A program made the translations under genes and the position numbers. A stretch of 10,601 nt of DNA, taken from positions 1 to 10,601 of the forward strand of contig CALSCQ010002378.1 of assembly GCA_943704525.1 (NCBI GenBank). The letters are read 5' to 3'. The stretch comes from Pigoraptor vietnamica. Its lineage: Eukaryota; Opisthokonta; Filasterea. The notes beneath the pieces are model-generated. The model saw nothing but the letters and a program-made list of their open reading frames with translations, was not told the DNA's origin and made no database searches. Shown piece after piece: positions 10,596-10,601 of the stretch. The first letter of the stretch is position 1. The number at the start of each line of letters is the position of its first letter.

Positions 10596-10601
10596 GGGGG
10601 G
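10596..10601. repeat. G run at window edge
   Basis: Six G close the window and interrupt the peptidase gene. Confidence 0.8.

Overview
This window is nuclear DNA from a eukaryote, most likely a unicellular protist. Two genes are built from short exons joined by GT...AG introns. Coding regions are GC-rich, introns are GT-rich, and the proteins belong to typically eukaryotic families. I cannot name the lineage. Ribosome-binding sites, operons and other prokaryotic features do not apply. The window opens on a 12-base G run and closes on a 6-base G run, so the contig probably ends where homopolymers broke the assembly.

Layout. Positions 1-1300 hold no gene I recognise. Positions 1300-1600 are an AT-rich island in otherwise GC-rich DNA. 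From 2418 to 5626 on the + strand lies a complete eight-exon gene for an SLC41/MgtE-type magnesium transporter (496 aa from the first in-frame ATG). Its introns carry GT-rich tracts, including an almost pure (TG)58 array. Positions 5627-6010 are a convergent intergenic region with a C20 run and a perfect 8-bp hairpin.

From 8287 down to 6779 on the - strand lies an intronless gene for a protein kinase with a C-terminal ARM/HEAT-like tail (502 aa). Its 3' part is a tandem array of 132-bp units, each coding one 44-residue helical repeat. The frame ends inside the second repeat at a TAG, with a TAA eight codons further on. Repeats with good coding sense continue for another 700 bp, broken by a 1-bp frameshift and a third nonsense codon. 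The tail looks like an array that expanded recently and is now decaying.

Positions 8288-9305 are intergenic and carry promoter-like motifs (TATA, two TCACGTGA palindromes, a tandem GACGTCAT pair). From about 10594 down to 9306 on the - strand lie the 3' exons of a ZUFSP/ZUP1-type cysteine peptidase (family C78, a deubiquitinase). Its catalytic His and Asp blocks are clear. The 5' end runs off the window and the Cys-bearing exon is unresolved.

The three genes belong to unrelated processes (magnesium transport, signalling, ubiquitin editing) and I see no sign that they form a system. The most unusual object is the decaying ARM array behind the kinase. All gene models here are by eye: protein families and splice sites come from remembered family motifs and GT...AG phase bookkeeping, not from alignments or transcripts.
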